NCBI GenBank assembly: GCA_044376515.1
Contig: JBILKV010000003.1
Span: 1 to 63,004 of the forward strand
DNA length: 63,004 nt
Direction of reading: 5' to 3'
From: Chth-196 sp044376515
GTDB taxonomy: Bacteria > Verrucomicrobiota > Verrucomicrobiia > Chthoniobacterales > Chthoniobacteraceae
Shown: positions 31,981 to 41,423 of the stretch, in pieces
Position numbering within the stretch: position 1 is the first letter of the stretch
Layout of the letters: every line of letters starts with the position of its first letter
Program-made: the position numbers and the translations under genes
The notes under the pieces: generated by a model
Databases searched by the model: none
Told to the model about the DNA's origin: nothing
Seen by the model: only the letters and a program-made list of their open reading frames with translations

Positions 31981-32975
31981 TCGCGGCAATGAAGATTTCC
32001 AAACAAAACAGTGTCTGCGGAGGCGGCTACCACGCGCCCGTTCTTCCTGCAGAGGTGTTGCGTGCGTTTGAGCCCGTGGCCGGCAGGCTCGTTGTGGATT
32101 GTACCCTCGGGGGGGGAGGGCATTCGGAAATCCTGCTCGAGGCGGGGGCCGAGGTCATAGGGATTGATCAGGATCCGGAGGCGATTGCGTTCGCCTCCAA
32201 ACGGCTCGGCCGATTCGGAAGCCGTTTTCGTTCGGTTCGGTCCAACTTCAGCCACATCGGGCGTGTGCTGGGTGAACTTGGGGTGAGTTCCGTGGATGGC
32301 TGTCTGCTTGATCTGGGGGTCTCGTCCCACCAACTCGATTCCCCCGAACGTGGCTTTTCCTTTCGTGCCGACGGCCCTTTGGACATGCGGATGAGTCCCG
32401 AAATGACGGTCACTGCGGCGGACTGGGTGAACACGGCGAGCCCGGAGCAGTTGGAGCGGATGTTTCGGGAGTATGGCGAGGAACCTCAGGCACGACGGAT
32501 CGCCCAGCGACTGGTCAAGGACCGGGCGGTGCGCCCGTTCCGTACGACGCTGGAGCTGGCGGAGGGGGTGGAAAGGGTGGTGCCCCGGCGCGGGCGGACT
32601 CATCCGGCGACGCAGGTGTTCCAGGCGCTCCGGATTGCGGTGAACCGGGAACTGGAGGTGCTCGAGCAGACGCTGGGCGTTCTCGGCGCGCTGCTTGCGC
32701 CCGGTGGACGGCTGGCGGTCATCACCTTTCATTCGCTGGAGGACAGGATCGTTAAACAGCTCTTCCAGCGTTGCTCCAACCCTACCCTTGACCGGCCGGA
32801 GTGGCCCGCGCCGCGGCGTAATCCGGACTGCATCTACCGCAAGCTGACTGGAAAGCCCGCCGTTGCCGGTGCGGAGGAGCAGCGTGAAAACACCCGCTCC
32901 CGGAGTGCCAAACTGCGGGCGGTGGAGCGGTTGCCCGATTCCCGGAGCAGCGTACTCGCTGGGCGCAAGCCATAG
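31977..32975 (+). CDS. rsmH: 16S rRNA m4C1402 methyltransferase
   Basis: A 332-residue SAM-dependent methyltransferase. It has HAPVLPAEVLRAF, motif I DCTLGGGGHSEILL, IGIDQDPEAIAFA, and the RsmH motifs LLDLGVSSHQLDSPERGFSFRADGPLDMRM and ITFHSLEDRIVKQ (the latter near residue 245). The short basic C-terminus is typical. It is the second gene of the dcw operon, starting within the mraZ stop codon. Confidence 0.97.
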   Translation: MIAAMKISKQNSVCGGGYHAPVLPAEVLRAFEPVAGRLVVDCTLGGGGHSEILLEAGAEVIGIDQDPEAIAFASKRLGRFGSRFRSVRSNFSHIGRVLGELGVSSVDGCLLDLGVSSHQLDSPERGFSFRADGPLDMRMSPEMTVTAADWVNTASPEQLERMFREYGEEPQARRIAQRLVKDRAVRPFRTTLELAEGVERVVPRRGRTHPATQVFQALRIAVNRELEVLEQTLGVLGALLAPGGRLAVITFHSLEDRIVKQLFQRCSNPTLDRPEWPAPRRNPDCIYRKLTGKPAVAGAEEQRENTRSRSAKLRAVERLPDSRSSVLAGRKP

Positions 32976-33036
32976 CGGTGCAGCCAAGTGCGGCCCAGCT
33001 GCCAGACATTTTTCAACCCCATCCCATCCAAACCCC

Positions 33037-33414
33037 ATGTCCTCCAACCGCCGCAAAAACGCGAACCTGCTTCCCGTAGCCAAGATTCTGTTGGTGGCGG
33101 TGTTGTTGCTGACCATTGGAGGAGGGGCGCTTTACTATGTGAACGCAAAGAACGAAGTGCACCGGCAGGGGCAGCGCAAAAAGGAGTTGGAGCGCGAACT
33201 GCTGGCGGTCGCCACCAAGGACGAGGTGGTCATGTCGCGTATCTTCAAACTCTGTTCATACGAGGCGTTGCGCAAGCGGCAGTCCATTGAGCGGGAGGCT
33301 TTTGCAAAGCTGGTTCCGGTGGCTGACACCCTTGTGGTTCGGCTGCCCGACCGGGTGCTCTCCCCGGCGGAATCCCAGCTGAGGCAGGTGTCCAACCCCC
33401 AGACGGTGCGATAA
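33037..33414 (+). CDS. ftsL: FtsL-like cell division protein
   Basis: A 125-residue bitopic protein with a basic cytoplasmic N-terminus (MSSNRRKN), one membrane helix at about 12-36 (LLPVAKILLVAVLLLTIGGGALYYV) and a periplasmic helix with coiled-coil heptads (KNEVHRQGQRKKELERELLAV). It is assigned by its topology and its position between rsmH and ftsI, where ftsL always lies; sequence identity in this family is low. Its TAA is immediately followed by the ftsI ATG. Confidence 0.75.
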   Translation: MSSNRRKNANLLPVAKILLVAVLLLTIGGGALYYVNAKNEVHRQGQRKKELERELLAVATKDEVVMSRIFKLCSYEALRKRQSIEREAFAKLVPVADTLVVRLPDRVLSPAESQLRQVSNPQTVR

Positions 33415-35208
33415 ATGGCCGGATCTTCCAGAAAACGGGCAATGTGGATGGGGGGCTTTGTAGCCCTCGGATTCACCGTGTTCTCGTTTCGTCTGATTGA
33501 GCTGCAGGTCGCCCGGTCCGACTATTACAAGGCGCTTGCCTTCGAGAAGCACTCGGTGCGCCAGCCCATTCACGCGCGGCGGGGAGGGATTACCGACGTC
33601 AACGGCGTGCCTCTGGCCAGCAACGAGCCGGTCAAGACGGTGGTGGTGGATGCGAGCGTGGTGAGAAACCCGGACGCGCTCGCGGAAACTCTCTCGAGGC
33701 ACCTGGAAATGCCCCTGGCGGGGGTGCGGGAACGGTTGAACCGGAAGGTGGCGTCCGCCGAAACCGCGGAACTGAAACCAAGCCGCTACATTGTTATCAA
33801 GCACGAGGTGTCTGAAACGGTCGCCGAAACGCTTCTTGCGGAGATTGAGAGCAAGAGGATCCGTGGGATGTTTTTCGAGCAGGATGCGGTGCGGGTTTAT
33901 CCCAACGGAAGCATGCTTTCCCATGTGGTGGGTTACGTGAACCGCGAGAACAAGGGGATGGAGGGGGTGGAGCGTTCGATGGACGAGTGGCTCAAGGGCC
34001 ACGACGGCTTCCGCTACACCGAGCGCAACCGGCGCGGCAGCGAGATGGTGGCGTTCCGTTGGATGGAGAGCCCCGCGCGCGACGGGGCTACGGTGCGGCT
34101 TACCATCGACATGGCGCTGCAGGACATTGTTGAAAGTGAAATGAATGCGGCGATGAAGCAGTTTCGGCCCAAGATGGCGACCTGCATCCTGATGCGTCCC
34201 TCGACGGGAGAGATCCTGGCGATGGCCAACCGTCCGCACTATGACCTCAACCAGCGGGACGGCGTCCCCGTGGAGTCGCGCAAGAACCGGGCGATCATGG
34301 ACATGATTGAACCGGGGTCGACGTTCAAGGTGGTCACCACAGCGGGAGCACTGGAGAGCAAACTGGTGCGACCGGAGACCGGCATCTACTGCGAGCACGG
34401 CCGCTTCACCTACGGAGGCACGACCCTTCACGACAGCCACCACGGCTACGGCGAGTTGTCGGTCAACGACATCATCGTCAAGTCGAGCAACATCGGAGTG
34501 GCCAAGCTGGGAATCCTGCTCGGGGAGCAGCGCCTCCACGACTACATCCGGCGCTTCGGTTTTGGGGATCGCACCGGGGTGCAGTTGCCGGGTGAGATCG
34601 GGGGCATCATTCATCCGCCGAGTCGCTGGAGCAAGATCTCGATCACCCACATTCCGATGGGGCACGAGGTGGGCGCCACTCCCATGCAGGTCATCAACGC
34701 GATGTGCACCATCGCCAACAGGGGCAGGCTCCTCACCCCCCAGATCATTTCCTCCATCACGGATGCAAACGGTGTCGAGGTCGCCGCTTTTCCGCGGGCG
34801 GAGGTGCGACAGGTCATCGCCCCTGAAGTCGCCGAATCCATCGCTCATGCCCTCAAGGAAGTGGTCAGCAAGAAGGGTACCGCCGCACTCGCGCACATCC
34901 CCGGTTACGAGGTCGCAGGCAAGACGGGCACAGCCCAAAAAACCTCCCCGGGTGGGGGTTATGAACACAACAAGTACGTGGTCTCCTTCGCAGGCTTTTT
35001 TCCAGCGGACAAACCCGAGGTCTGTTGTCTGGTGGTTCTCGACGAGCCGGTGCCCGGCAATACCCCTTACTACGGCGGGTACATCGCAGCGCCCATCTTT
35101 TCCAAAATCGGACAACGCGTGGTGCGTCATCTCAACCTGCCTCCAAACCCCGACTTCTTGAAGGTGGCTGGATCGCTGGCAAAAAACGAAGACAGGGGGA
35201 AACGGTGA
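33415..35208 (+). CDS. ftsI: Division-specific class B penicillin-binding protein (FtsI/PBP3)
   Basis: A 597-residue transpeptidase. One N-terminal membrane helix (about 9-28) is followed by a PBP dimer domain (QPIHARRGGITDVNGVPLA). The catalytic domain has S302-T-F-K305, S357-S-N359 and K503-T-G505. The enzyme crosslinks septal peptidoglycan with FtsW, encoded later in the operon. There are no PASTA domains. Its stop overlaps the GTG start of murE (GTGA). Confidence 0.96.
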   Translation: MAGSSRKRAMWMGGFVALGFTVFSFRLIELQVARSDYYKALAFEKHSVRQPIHARRGGITDVNGVPLASNEPVKTVVVDASVVRNPDALAETLSRHLEMPLAGVRERLNRKVASAETAELKPSRYIVIKHEVSETVAETLLAEIESKRIRGMFFEQDAVRVYPNGSMLSHVVGYVNRENKGMEGVERSMDEWLKGHDGFRYTERNRRGSEMVAFRWMESPARDGATVRLTIDMALQDIVESEMNAAMKQFRPKMATCILMRPSTGEILAMANRPHYDLNQRDGVPVESRKNRAIMDMIEPGSTFKVVTTAGALESKLVRPETGIYCEHGRFTYGGTTLHDSHHGYGELSVNDIIVKSSNIGVAKLGILLGEQRLHDYIRRFGFGDRTGVQLPGEIGGIIHPPSRWSKISITHIPMGHEVGATPMQVINAMCTIANRGRLLTPQIISSITDANGVEVAAFPRAEVRQVIAPEVAESIAHALKEVVSKKGTAALAHIPGYEVAGKTGTAQKTSPGGGYEHNKYVVSFAGFFPADKPEVCCLVVLDEPVPGNTPYYGGYIAAPIFSKIGQRVVRHLNLPPNPDFLKVAGSLAKNEDRGKR

Positions 35209-36701
35209 GATTGGATGACCTGCTGAGACAGACGACGGTGCAGTCGGTGCGCGGTACCAGGGAGGTGGAGCTTTCTGGGGTGTGCGCGGATTCACGACGG
35301 GTGAAGCGGGGCGCCCTGTTTGTGGCGCTTTCCGGCTCGCGCCTTGACGGCGGGGATTTCATCCGCGAGGCGGTGTTGGCCGGCGCGGTCGCGGTGGTAA
35401 CCGAGCGAGCCGATGGACTCCCGCAGGAACGGGACGGCGTGACCGTGGTGGTTGTCGACGACGCGCGGCGGGCGCTGGCGGAGCTTGCCTGCGCCTACTA
35501 CGAGCGTCCCTCCGAGAAGCTGCGCGTCGCGGGCGTGACCGGAACAAACGGGAAGACCACGACGACCTTCCTCATTCAGCACATCTGCGACGTGGCCCTG
35601 CAGCGCTGCGGCCTCATTGGAACGGTGCGGTATCAGGTGGGCGACCGGATCCTGCCGGCCGCGCGCACCACGCCGGATGCCTTGGAATTACAGGAACTTC
35701 TCGCGCAGATGCGCGATGCCGGCTGCAAGACCGTGGCGATGGAGGTCAGTTCCCATGCAGTCAAACAGGAGCGCGTGCGCGGGGTGGAGTTTGACGCGAT
35801 CGTCTTCACCAACCTGACCCAGGATCATCTCGACTACCACGGCACGATGGAGTCCTATTTCGAGAGCAAGGCTGGACTGGTGCTCGGCATCGGCTCGCAG
35901 CGCTTCAAGGCGGGGGTGGCGGTGATCAACGTGGACGACCGCTACGGAACCCTGCTCCACGACCGGGTCTTGCAGGCGGGCATGCAGCCCGTCGGCTACG
36001 GCCTGGGCCAGAGGGCGGAGTTCCGCGCCAGTAATTGCCGCACCGACGCACAGGGAAGTTCCTTCCAGCTGGACGCGGTGGGGCGCTCCTGGCTGGTGCG
36101 CATTCCACTCAGCGGGATGTTCAACATATCCAACGCCCTCGGTGCCATTGCCGCCGCCCATGCGTTGGGCGTCGACGTGCGCACCGCGGTCCTCGCCCTC
36201 GCCTCCGCGCCGCCGGTGCCGGGCCGTTTGGAGCCCGTGCCTGCAAAGCGTTCGTTCAGGGTGTTTGTCGACTATGCCCACACCCACGACGCGTTGCGCA
36301 CCGTGCTGCGCACCCTGCGCGACCTCCAACCGCGCCACGTCCTCACCGTGTTCGGATGCGGTGGCGACCGCGACAAAGGCAAGCGGCCGCTCATGGGGGC
36401 CGTCGCCGAGGAGTTATCCGACTGGACCATTGTCACCTCCGACAATCCCCGTAGCGAGAGTCCCGATGAAATCGCCGCCGACATCACCCGCGGCATGTCG
36501 CGGGGCAGGCACGAGGTGCTCCTCGACCGGCGGGCGGCCATCCAGCGCGCCATCGAAATGGCCGGCCCCCGTGACATCGTCCTGATCGCCGGCAAGGGCC
36601 ACGAGACAACTCAGGAAACAGCTGGCAAAACCGAGCCCTTTGACGACGTTGCCATCGCCCGCTCACTGCTCGAAAACCTCGGCTCCGATTTCGGCCGTTA
36701 A
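35205..36701 (+). CDS. murE: UDP-MurNAc-tripeptide synthetase, meso-DAP adding
   Basis: A 498-residue Mur ligase. ATP-binding GTNGKTTTT starts at residue 113. The third-position specificity motif is D413-N-P-R416 (DNPRSESPDEI), diagnostic of meso-diaminopimelate rather than lysine. VDYAHTHDALRTVL and GKGHETTQ are further family motifs. It adds meso-DAP to UDP-MurNAc-L-Ala-D-Glu. The start is GTG 35205, overlapping the ftsI stop; a longer frame from 35025 lies inside ftsI. Confidence 0.96.
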   Translation: MRLDDLLRQTTVQSVRGTREVELSGVCADSRRVKRGALFVALSGSRLDGGDFIREAVLAGAVAVVTERADGLPQERDGVTVVVVDDARRALAELACAYYERPSEKLRVAGVTGTNGKTTTTFLIQHICDVALQRCGLIGTVRYQVGDRILPAARTTPDALELQELLAQMRDAGCKTVAMEVSSHAVKQERVRGVEFDAIVFTNLTQDHLDYHGTMESYFESKAGLVLGIGSQRFKAGVAVINVDDRYGTLLHDRVLQAGMQPVGYGLGQRAEFRASNCRTDAQGSSFQLDAVGRSWLVRIPLSGMFNISNALGAIAAAHALGVDVRTAVLALASAPPVPGRLEPVPAKRSFRVFVDYAHTHDALRTVLRTLRDLQPRHVLTVFGCGGDRDKGKRPLMGAVAEELSDWTIVTSDNPRSESPDEIAADITRGMSRGRHEVLLDRRAAIQRAIEMAGPRDIVLIAGKGHETTQETAGKTEPFDDVAIARSLLENLGSDFGR

Positions 36702-36715
36702 CCGCTTTTTCCACC

Positions 36716-38077
36716 GTGAATCCGACCAACATCCAGCAGATCGCCGCATGGGCGGGCGGAAGCCTTTCGGGGCCGTCCGGCGCCTTGGTGGGCCGCGTGG
36801 TGACGGATTCCCGCGCGGTTCAGGCCGGGGACCTGTTTGTGGCGCTCAAGGGGGACCGCTTCGACGGACACGACTTTATCGCGGGAGTGGCCGGTCAGAG
36901 TGCCGCGGCTTGTCTCGTACAGCGCGGCCGGGGGGAACGTCCGGTCGGACTGACGACAGTGGAGGTGGAGGACACGTTGCTGGCGCTTCAAACGCTCGCC
37001 GCCTCGTGGAGACGAACACTCCCTGCCCGGGTGGTCGGGATCACGGGTTCCAGTGGGAAGACTTCCACCAAGGATTTCACGCACGCCATTCTTTCCACAC
37101 GCCTCAGGGGGTGGTGTACGCAGGGAAACCTCAACAACCACATCGGCGTCCCTCTCACGCTGCTGGCCGGTAACGCGCAGGACGCCTTTGCCGTGGTGGA
37201 GATGGGGATGAACCACTCGGGTGAGATCGCCCCGCTGGCGGCGATGGCGTGTCCCGAGGTGGGGATCATCACCAACGTCGGGGTGGCGCACATCGAGTAT
37301 CTCGGCAGCCGCGAGGCCATCGCCCGGGAGAAGGGCTGCCTTGTGGCAGCGTTGCCGGCCGCGGGGACTGCGGTGCTTCCCGCGGAGGACGATTTTCTGC
37401 CTGTGCTTGAACAACTCGCTGCCGGAAGGATCCTGACGGCCGGTCTGGGGCGCGGGGATGTTCAGGCGGTGGATGTCGCTCCGGTGGAGGCCGGAAGCCG
37501 TTTCGCCCTGCTTCACGAGGGGGAGCGGGTGGAAGTGGAACTGGGGGTGGCAGGCCTCCACATGGTGCGCAACGCCGCGCTGGCCGCTGCGGCCGCGCTG
37601 GCGCTGGACCTGCCTCTGGAAGCGGCCGCCGAGGGACTGCGCGGCATCCGGCTCACCAAGGGCCGGATGGAAAAACGCAGTGTCCGCGGGGTGGAGTTTC
37701 TCGACGACACCTACAACGCAAATCCCGATTCGATGAAGGCGGCGCTGGCGACCCTCGCGCACTGGCCGGCCCGGGGCCGACGGATTGCGGTCCTGGGGCG
37801 GATGGGAGAACTGGGCTCGTTCGCACGCGAGGGCCATGCCTCCGTTGGCCGTGACGCGGGCGTCGGGATTGACCGGCTCCTGACGGTGGGGCCTGAGGCG
37901 GACTGGATCGCGGCCGCCGCGCGCGATGCGGGCTGTCCGGAGGTCGATCACTTTGAGGATACCGCCGCAGCCGCGCAGGCGCTTGCGGCGGCGCTCGGGG
38001 AGGGGGATGTGGTTCTGGTGAAGGGCAGCCGTTCGGCGCGGATGGAACGGGTCATCGAGGAGGTGGCGCGCCTATGA
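36716..38077 (+). CDS. murF: UDP-MurNAc-pentapeptide synthetase
   Basis: A 453-residue Mur ligase that adds D-Ala-D-Ala to the tripeptide. It has VVTDSRAVQAGDLFVALKGDRFDGHDF in the N-terminal domain, the ATP loop GITGSSGKTSTKDF, MGMNHSGEI, ITNVGVAHIEYLGS and the VEFLDDTYNANPDSM motif. GTG start at 36716, 14 bases after murE. Its stop overlaps the mraY start (ATGA). Confidence 0.96.
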   Translation: MNPTNIQQIAAWAGGSLSGPSGALVGRVVTDSRAVQAGDLFVALKGDRFDGHDFIAGVAGQSAAACLVQRGRGERPVGLTTVEVEDTLLALQTLAASWRRTLPARVVGITGSSGKTSTKDFTHAILSTRLRGWCTQGNLNNHIGVPLTLLAGNAQDAFAVVEMGMNHSGEIAPLAAMACPEVGIITNVGVAHIEYLGSREAIAREKGCLVAALPAAGTAVLPAEDDFLPVLEQLAAGRILTAGLGRGDVQAVDVAPVEAGSRFALLHEGERVEVELGVAGLHMVRNAALAAAAALALDLPLEAAAEGLRGIRLTKGRMEKRSVRGVEFLDDTYNANPDSMKAALATLAHWPARGRRIAVLGRMGELGSFAREGHASVGRDAGVGIDRLLTVGPEADWIAAAARDAGCPEVDHFEDTAAAAQALAAALGEGDVVLVKGSRSARMERVIEEVARL

Positions 38078-39204
38078 TGTACTACCTCTACAGGCTGAGT
38101 GAGGGGAGCGCCGACTGGATGCACGGCTTCAACGTGCTGCAGTACATTTCCTTCCGTGCGGTGGCGGCGGCCATCACGGCGTTTCTGCTCTCGATTCTTT
38201 TCGGTGACTGGGTAATCCGCAGGCTCATTTCGCTCAAAGTCGGCCAGCCCATCCGCACGGCGGAGGAGGTCCACAAGCTCTTCGAACTGCACGGCAAAAA
38301 AGCGGGTACGCCGACCATGGGCGGGGTGCTCATCCACGGGGCGGTGATCTGTTCCACGCTGATCTGGGCGCGGCCTGACAACTCGGCGGTGTGGCTGCTG
38401 CTTTTTACGATCGTAGCCTGCGGCCTCCTCGGGTTCTGGGACGACTGGCTCAAGGTGAGCAAGAAAAACTCCGGCGGTATCAGCGAGCGCTCCAAGCTGC
38501 TGGGACAGTTCGCGGTCGCGGCGGTGGTCGCCTGCTTTTTCCTGACAAACCCCGCCACCGAGGTGCAGGCAAGAGCCTTGTATGTGCCCTTTTACAAGGC
38601 CCCCGTGATCGAGAATCTGGGCTGGTGGTCGGTCGTGTTCTTTGCACTGGTGATCGTGGGGACTTCCAACGCTGTGAATCTCACCGACGGCCTCGACGGG
38701 TTGGCCGCAGGCTGCACCGCCACCTCGGCCCTCGCCTATGGCGTCATCGCCTACGCGGCGGGGAACGTCAAAGTCGCGCAGTATCTTCAGATCCCCTATT
38801 ATCCGTTTGCCGGGGAGTTGAGCATTGTGTGCCTTGCGCTGGCAGGGGCCTCCATCGGTTTCCTGTGGTTCAACGCCCACCCGGCGCGCGTGTTCATGGG
38901 AGACACGGGTTCGCTTGCGATCGGAGGCCTGCTGGGCGTGGTGGCGATCTGCTGCAAACAGGAACTGCTGCTGGTGCTTGTGGGCGGGGTGTTCGTCATC
39001 GAGGCCACCTCGGTGCTCATCCAGCGGGTGGTTTTTAAAATCACCAAGCGCCTCCACGGCGAGGGCAGGCGCGTCTTCCGGATGTCGCCCATCCACCATC
39101 ATTTTGAACTGCAGGGCTGGCCGGAGAACGTGGTGATCGTCCGTTTTTGGATCCTGAGCGTCCTCTTTGCGCTGCTGGGCCTCGCAACCCTCAAACTCAG
39201 ATGA
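38074..39204 (+). CDS. mraY: Phospho-MurNAc-pentapeptide translocase
   Basis: A 376-residue integral membrane enzyme with about ten hydrophobic helices that makes lipid I by transferring phospho-MurNAc-pentapeptide to undecaprenyl phosphate. The motifs are KKAGTPTMGG, the metal-binding FWDDWLKV, NAVNLTDGLDGLAAG, and FMGDTGSLAIGG with the loop SPIHHHFELQGWPE near the C-terminus. ATGA overlaps join it to both murF and murD. Confidence 0.97.
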   Translation: MMYYLYRLSEGSADWMHGFNVLQYISFRAVAAAITAFLLSILFGDWVIRRLISLKVGQPIRTAEEVHKLFELHGKKAGTPTMGGVLIHGAVICSTLIWARPDNSAVWLLLFTIVACGLLGFWDDWLKVSKKNSGGISERSKLLGQFAVAAVVACFFLTNPATEVQARALYVPFYKAPVIENLGWWSVVFFALVIVGTSNAVNLTDGLDGLAAGCTATSALAYGVIAYAAGNVKVAQYLQIPYYPFAGELSIVCLALAGASIGFLWFNAHPARVFMGDTGSLAIGGLLGVVAICCKQELLLVLVGGVFVIEATSVLIQRVVFKITKRLHGEGRRVFRMSPIHHHFELQGWPENVVIVRFWILSVLFALLGLATLKLR

Positions 39205-40580
39205 GCGCCACCGATCTCCATCACCCGCCTGTTGCGGTTCTGGGCGCCGGCGAAAGCGGCGTGGCCGCCGCCCTGCTGCTCGCTTCGGAGGGCGTTCCGG
39301 TAACTGTGTTCGACGCGGCCCCCCGCGAGGCGCTCGGAGCGCGCACTGCGCAACTGGACGGGGCGGGGATCCCTCTGGTGTGCGGGCGGCAGCCGGTTGT
39401 GGTTCCCCGCGGGACGCGGCTTGCGGTGCTTAGCCCGGGGCTTCCGCCTGAAACTGGGCTGGTGCAGGTTTTTGCGGATGCGGGGGTGCGGCTGGTCGGG
39501 GAGTTGGAGTTCGCCTTTCAACGCTGCGTGTGTCCGGTGGTCGCCGTGACGGGGACCAACGGAAAGACGACCACCACCCAGCTGCTCGAGGCGATGTTTA
39601 ACGGAGCCGGTGTACCGACGGTTGCCTGCGGGAACATCAGTCCGGCCTTTTCGAACTGCGTCAACCAGAGCTCGGAGTTGGCGCTCATGACGGTGGAGGC
39701 GTCCTCGTTCCAATTGGAAAGCATTGAGACCTTCCGGCCAAAAATCGCCGTGTGGCTCAATTTCACGGCGGACCATCTCGACCGCCACAGCTCCATGGAC
39801 GAGTACCGCAGCGCGAAGCTGCGGATCTTTGAAAACCAGCAGGAGTCCGACTGGGCGGTCGTCAACAAGCGGGACAACCTCTCGGGACTTCGGGCGCGCA
39901 CGCTCACCTTCAGTGCCTACGAGCGGGGTGGAGACTTAGAGCTGGCAGATGGAGTGATTTTCTTTCGCGGGACACCGGTGCTTTGCGTGAAGGACGCCCA
40001 GATCCGGGGGCTTCACAACGTGGAGAACCTCATGGCCGCACTCGGCGCCGGCCACGCATGGGGGCTCGCCTGGGATGTCATGCGCACGCCGCTCTGCGGG
40101 TACCGCAGCCTGCCGCACCGCTGCGAAGTGGTGGGAATCCTCGACGGCGTGGAGTACGTCAACGACTCCAAGGCGACCAATCCGGACGCTGTTGAAAAAG
40201 CCCTCCAGAGCGAGGACCGTCCGGTGGTGTTGATCGCCGGGGGGAAGGACAAGGGGTTCGAGTTTGGGACGCTTACGGAACTGGTGGCCGAGCGTTGCCG
40301 GAGTGTGGTGCTCATCGGCGAGGTGGCCTCGCGGATCGAGGCCCAGTGGGGAGGCGCACTTCCCTGCCAGCAGGCGGGAACCTTGGCCGAGGCGGTTGCC
40401 TGCGCGCGGGCCGCAGCCTTGGCGGGGGATGTCGTTCTGCTGAGCCCCGGCACCTCCTCCTTTGACATGTTTCGCAGTTACGCCGACCGGGGAAACCAGT
40501 TTCGCGCCCTTGTTCAAGCGCATTGCAAACAGAGTGATGCGGGCAGTCCGCACGCGTTGACCACCCTTTCGTCCCACTAA
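39201..40580 (+). CDS. murD: UDP-MurNAc-L-Ala D-glutamate ligase
   Basis: A 459-residue Mur ligase. The N-terminal Rossmann fold (VAVLGAGESGVAAALLLASEG) is followed by ATP loop VTGTNGKTTTTQLLEAM, then EASSFQLESIETF, LNFTADHLDRH, YVNDSKATNPDAVEKAL and LIAGGKDKG. It adds D-Glu to UDP-MurNAc-L-Ala. ATG 39201 overlaps the mraY stop. It is followed by a 51-base gap before the LysM gene. Confidence 0.97.
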   Translation: MSATDLHHPPVAVLGAGESGVAAALLLASEGVPVTVFDAAPREALGARTAQLDGAGIPLVCGRQPVVVPRGTRLAVLSPGLPPETGLVQVFADAGVRLVGELEFAFQRCVCPVVAVTGTNGKTTTTQLLEAMFNGAGVPTVACGNISPAFSNCVNQSSELALMTVEASSFQLESIETFRPKIAVWLNFTADHLDRHSSMDEYRSAKLRIFENQQESDWAVVNKRDNLSGLRARTLTFSAYERGGDLELADGVIFFRGTPVLCVKDAQIRGLHNVENLMAALGAGHAWGLAWDVMRTPLCGYRSLPHRCEVVGILDGVEYVNDSKATNPDAVEKALQSEDRPVVLIAGGKDKGFEFGTLTELVAERCRSVVLIGEVASRIEAQWGGALPCQQAGTLAEAVACARAAALAGDVVLLSPGTSSFDMFRSYADRGNQFRALVQAHCKQSDAGSPHALTTLSSH

Positions 40581-40631
40581 AAAGAGACACACCCACACCA
40601 CTGATCCACCCACCGCCCAAGTCCGCCGCCC

Positions 40632-41360
40632 ATGAAAAAGTTAAAACTGCTGAGCCTGAAATCTTTGGTTCCCCAGTCGAAAGTCTCCAAGCCGCGCAAG
40701 CCGGCCACCCGTCTGGCTGCGCGTCTCACACAACCCGCCTTTGACGACTACGAGGAGGAGCCCACCACCAAGCTTTCCACTGCGTTTGTGGTGGTGTTGG
40801 TGCTCCATCTGGTTGCGGTCGGGGGCATCTACGCTTTTCACAGCATCAAGGCCAAACGCCGCGAGGCGGATGGCACCGCGTTGACCGCCGCCGCCGGCGC
40901 GAACAAGGAAGCCGCTGCCAAGGCCGATGCTGTTGCGAAGCCTCAGCCTGCGGTTGCTCCGCCCGCACAGACGGCAGCCGTGCCGGTTCCCGCACCCACG
41001 CCCGCTCAATCCGCGAAGGTTGCGGCAGCGCTCCCGATGGAAAAGGCGCCTGCCGGCCCCTCCGCGGTGGTGCCGCAGCCCGCGAAGGCACCGGGCGCGG
41101 CGGGTTCTGCGCCTGTTGCGGCGGGCGGTGGAGGCACGCCGGCGAAGGCCGCGGCCGGAGTGCCCGCCAACGGCTCCCCGGCAGAGGGTTCCCAAAAGAC
41201 CTATACCGTCCAGAAGGGAGACAATCCGGTGGTGATCGCCAAACGGATGGGCGTCAGCTACGAAGAGCTACTGAAGCTGAACGGGGTCGACAACCCCAAG
41301 CGTATCCAGATCGGGCAGGTGCTCAAGCTGCCCGTTCGTACCAAAGCAAACGGGCACTAG
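40632..41360 (+). CDS. Membrane-anchored LysM-domain protein
   Basis: A 242-residue protein. A basic cytoplasmic N-terminus (about 45 residues) leads to one membrane helix (about 50-68, STAFVVVLVLHLVAVGGIYAF), then an Ala/Pro-rich periplasmic linker of roughly 110 residues and one LysM domain (about 191-236: KTYTVQKGDNPVVIAKRMGVSYEELLKLNGVDNP). LysM binds peptidoglycan GlcNAc. It lies between murD and ftsW in the dcw operon, a position with no standard counterpart in E. coli or B. subtilis, so it may be a lineage-specific divisome or wall-sensing protein. Its function is inferred only from domain and context. Confidence 0.9.
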   Translation: MKKLKLLSLKSLVPQSKVSKPRKPATRLAARLTQPAFDDYEEEPTTKLSTAFVVVLVLHLVAVGGIYAFHSIKAKRREADGTALTAAAGANKEAAAKADAVAKPQPAVAPPAQTAAVPVPAPTPAQSAKVAAALPMEKAPAGPSAVVPQPAKAPGAAGSAPVAAGGGGTPAKAAAGVPANGSPAEGSQKTYTVQKGDNPVVIAKRMGVSYEELLKLNGVDNPKRIQIGQVLKLPVRTKANGH

Positions 41361-41366
41361 AGCCAT

Positions 41367-41400
41367 CAGCCCGGGTGGCCTCGCCGCCCGGGACGGGCTG
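41367..41400 (+). other. Strong intercistronic stem-loop before ftsW
   Basis: CAGCCC (41367-41372) pairs with GGGCTG (41395-41400), enclosing GGGTGGC (41373-41379) paired with GCCGCCC (41383-41389) over a CTC loop. No T-run follows. It fills most of the 63-base gap between the LysM gene and ftsW and may attenuate, process or stabilise the transcript. Confidence 0.55.
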
Positions 41401-41423
41401 AGGCCTCCAAACAACGCCTTCCG

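Noticed and set aside
33256..35295. 679-codon minus-strand frame opposite ftsI
   Set aside because: The plus strand has all three PBP catalytic motifs; the antisense translation is His/Arg-rich with no family features.
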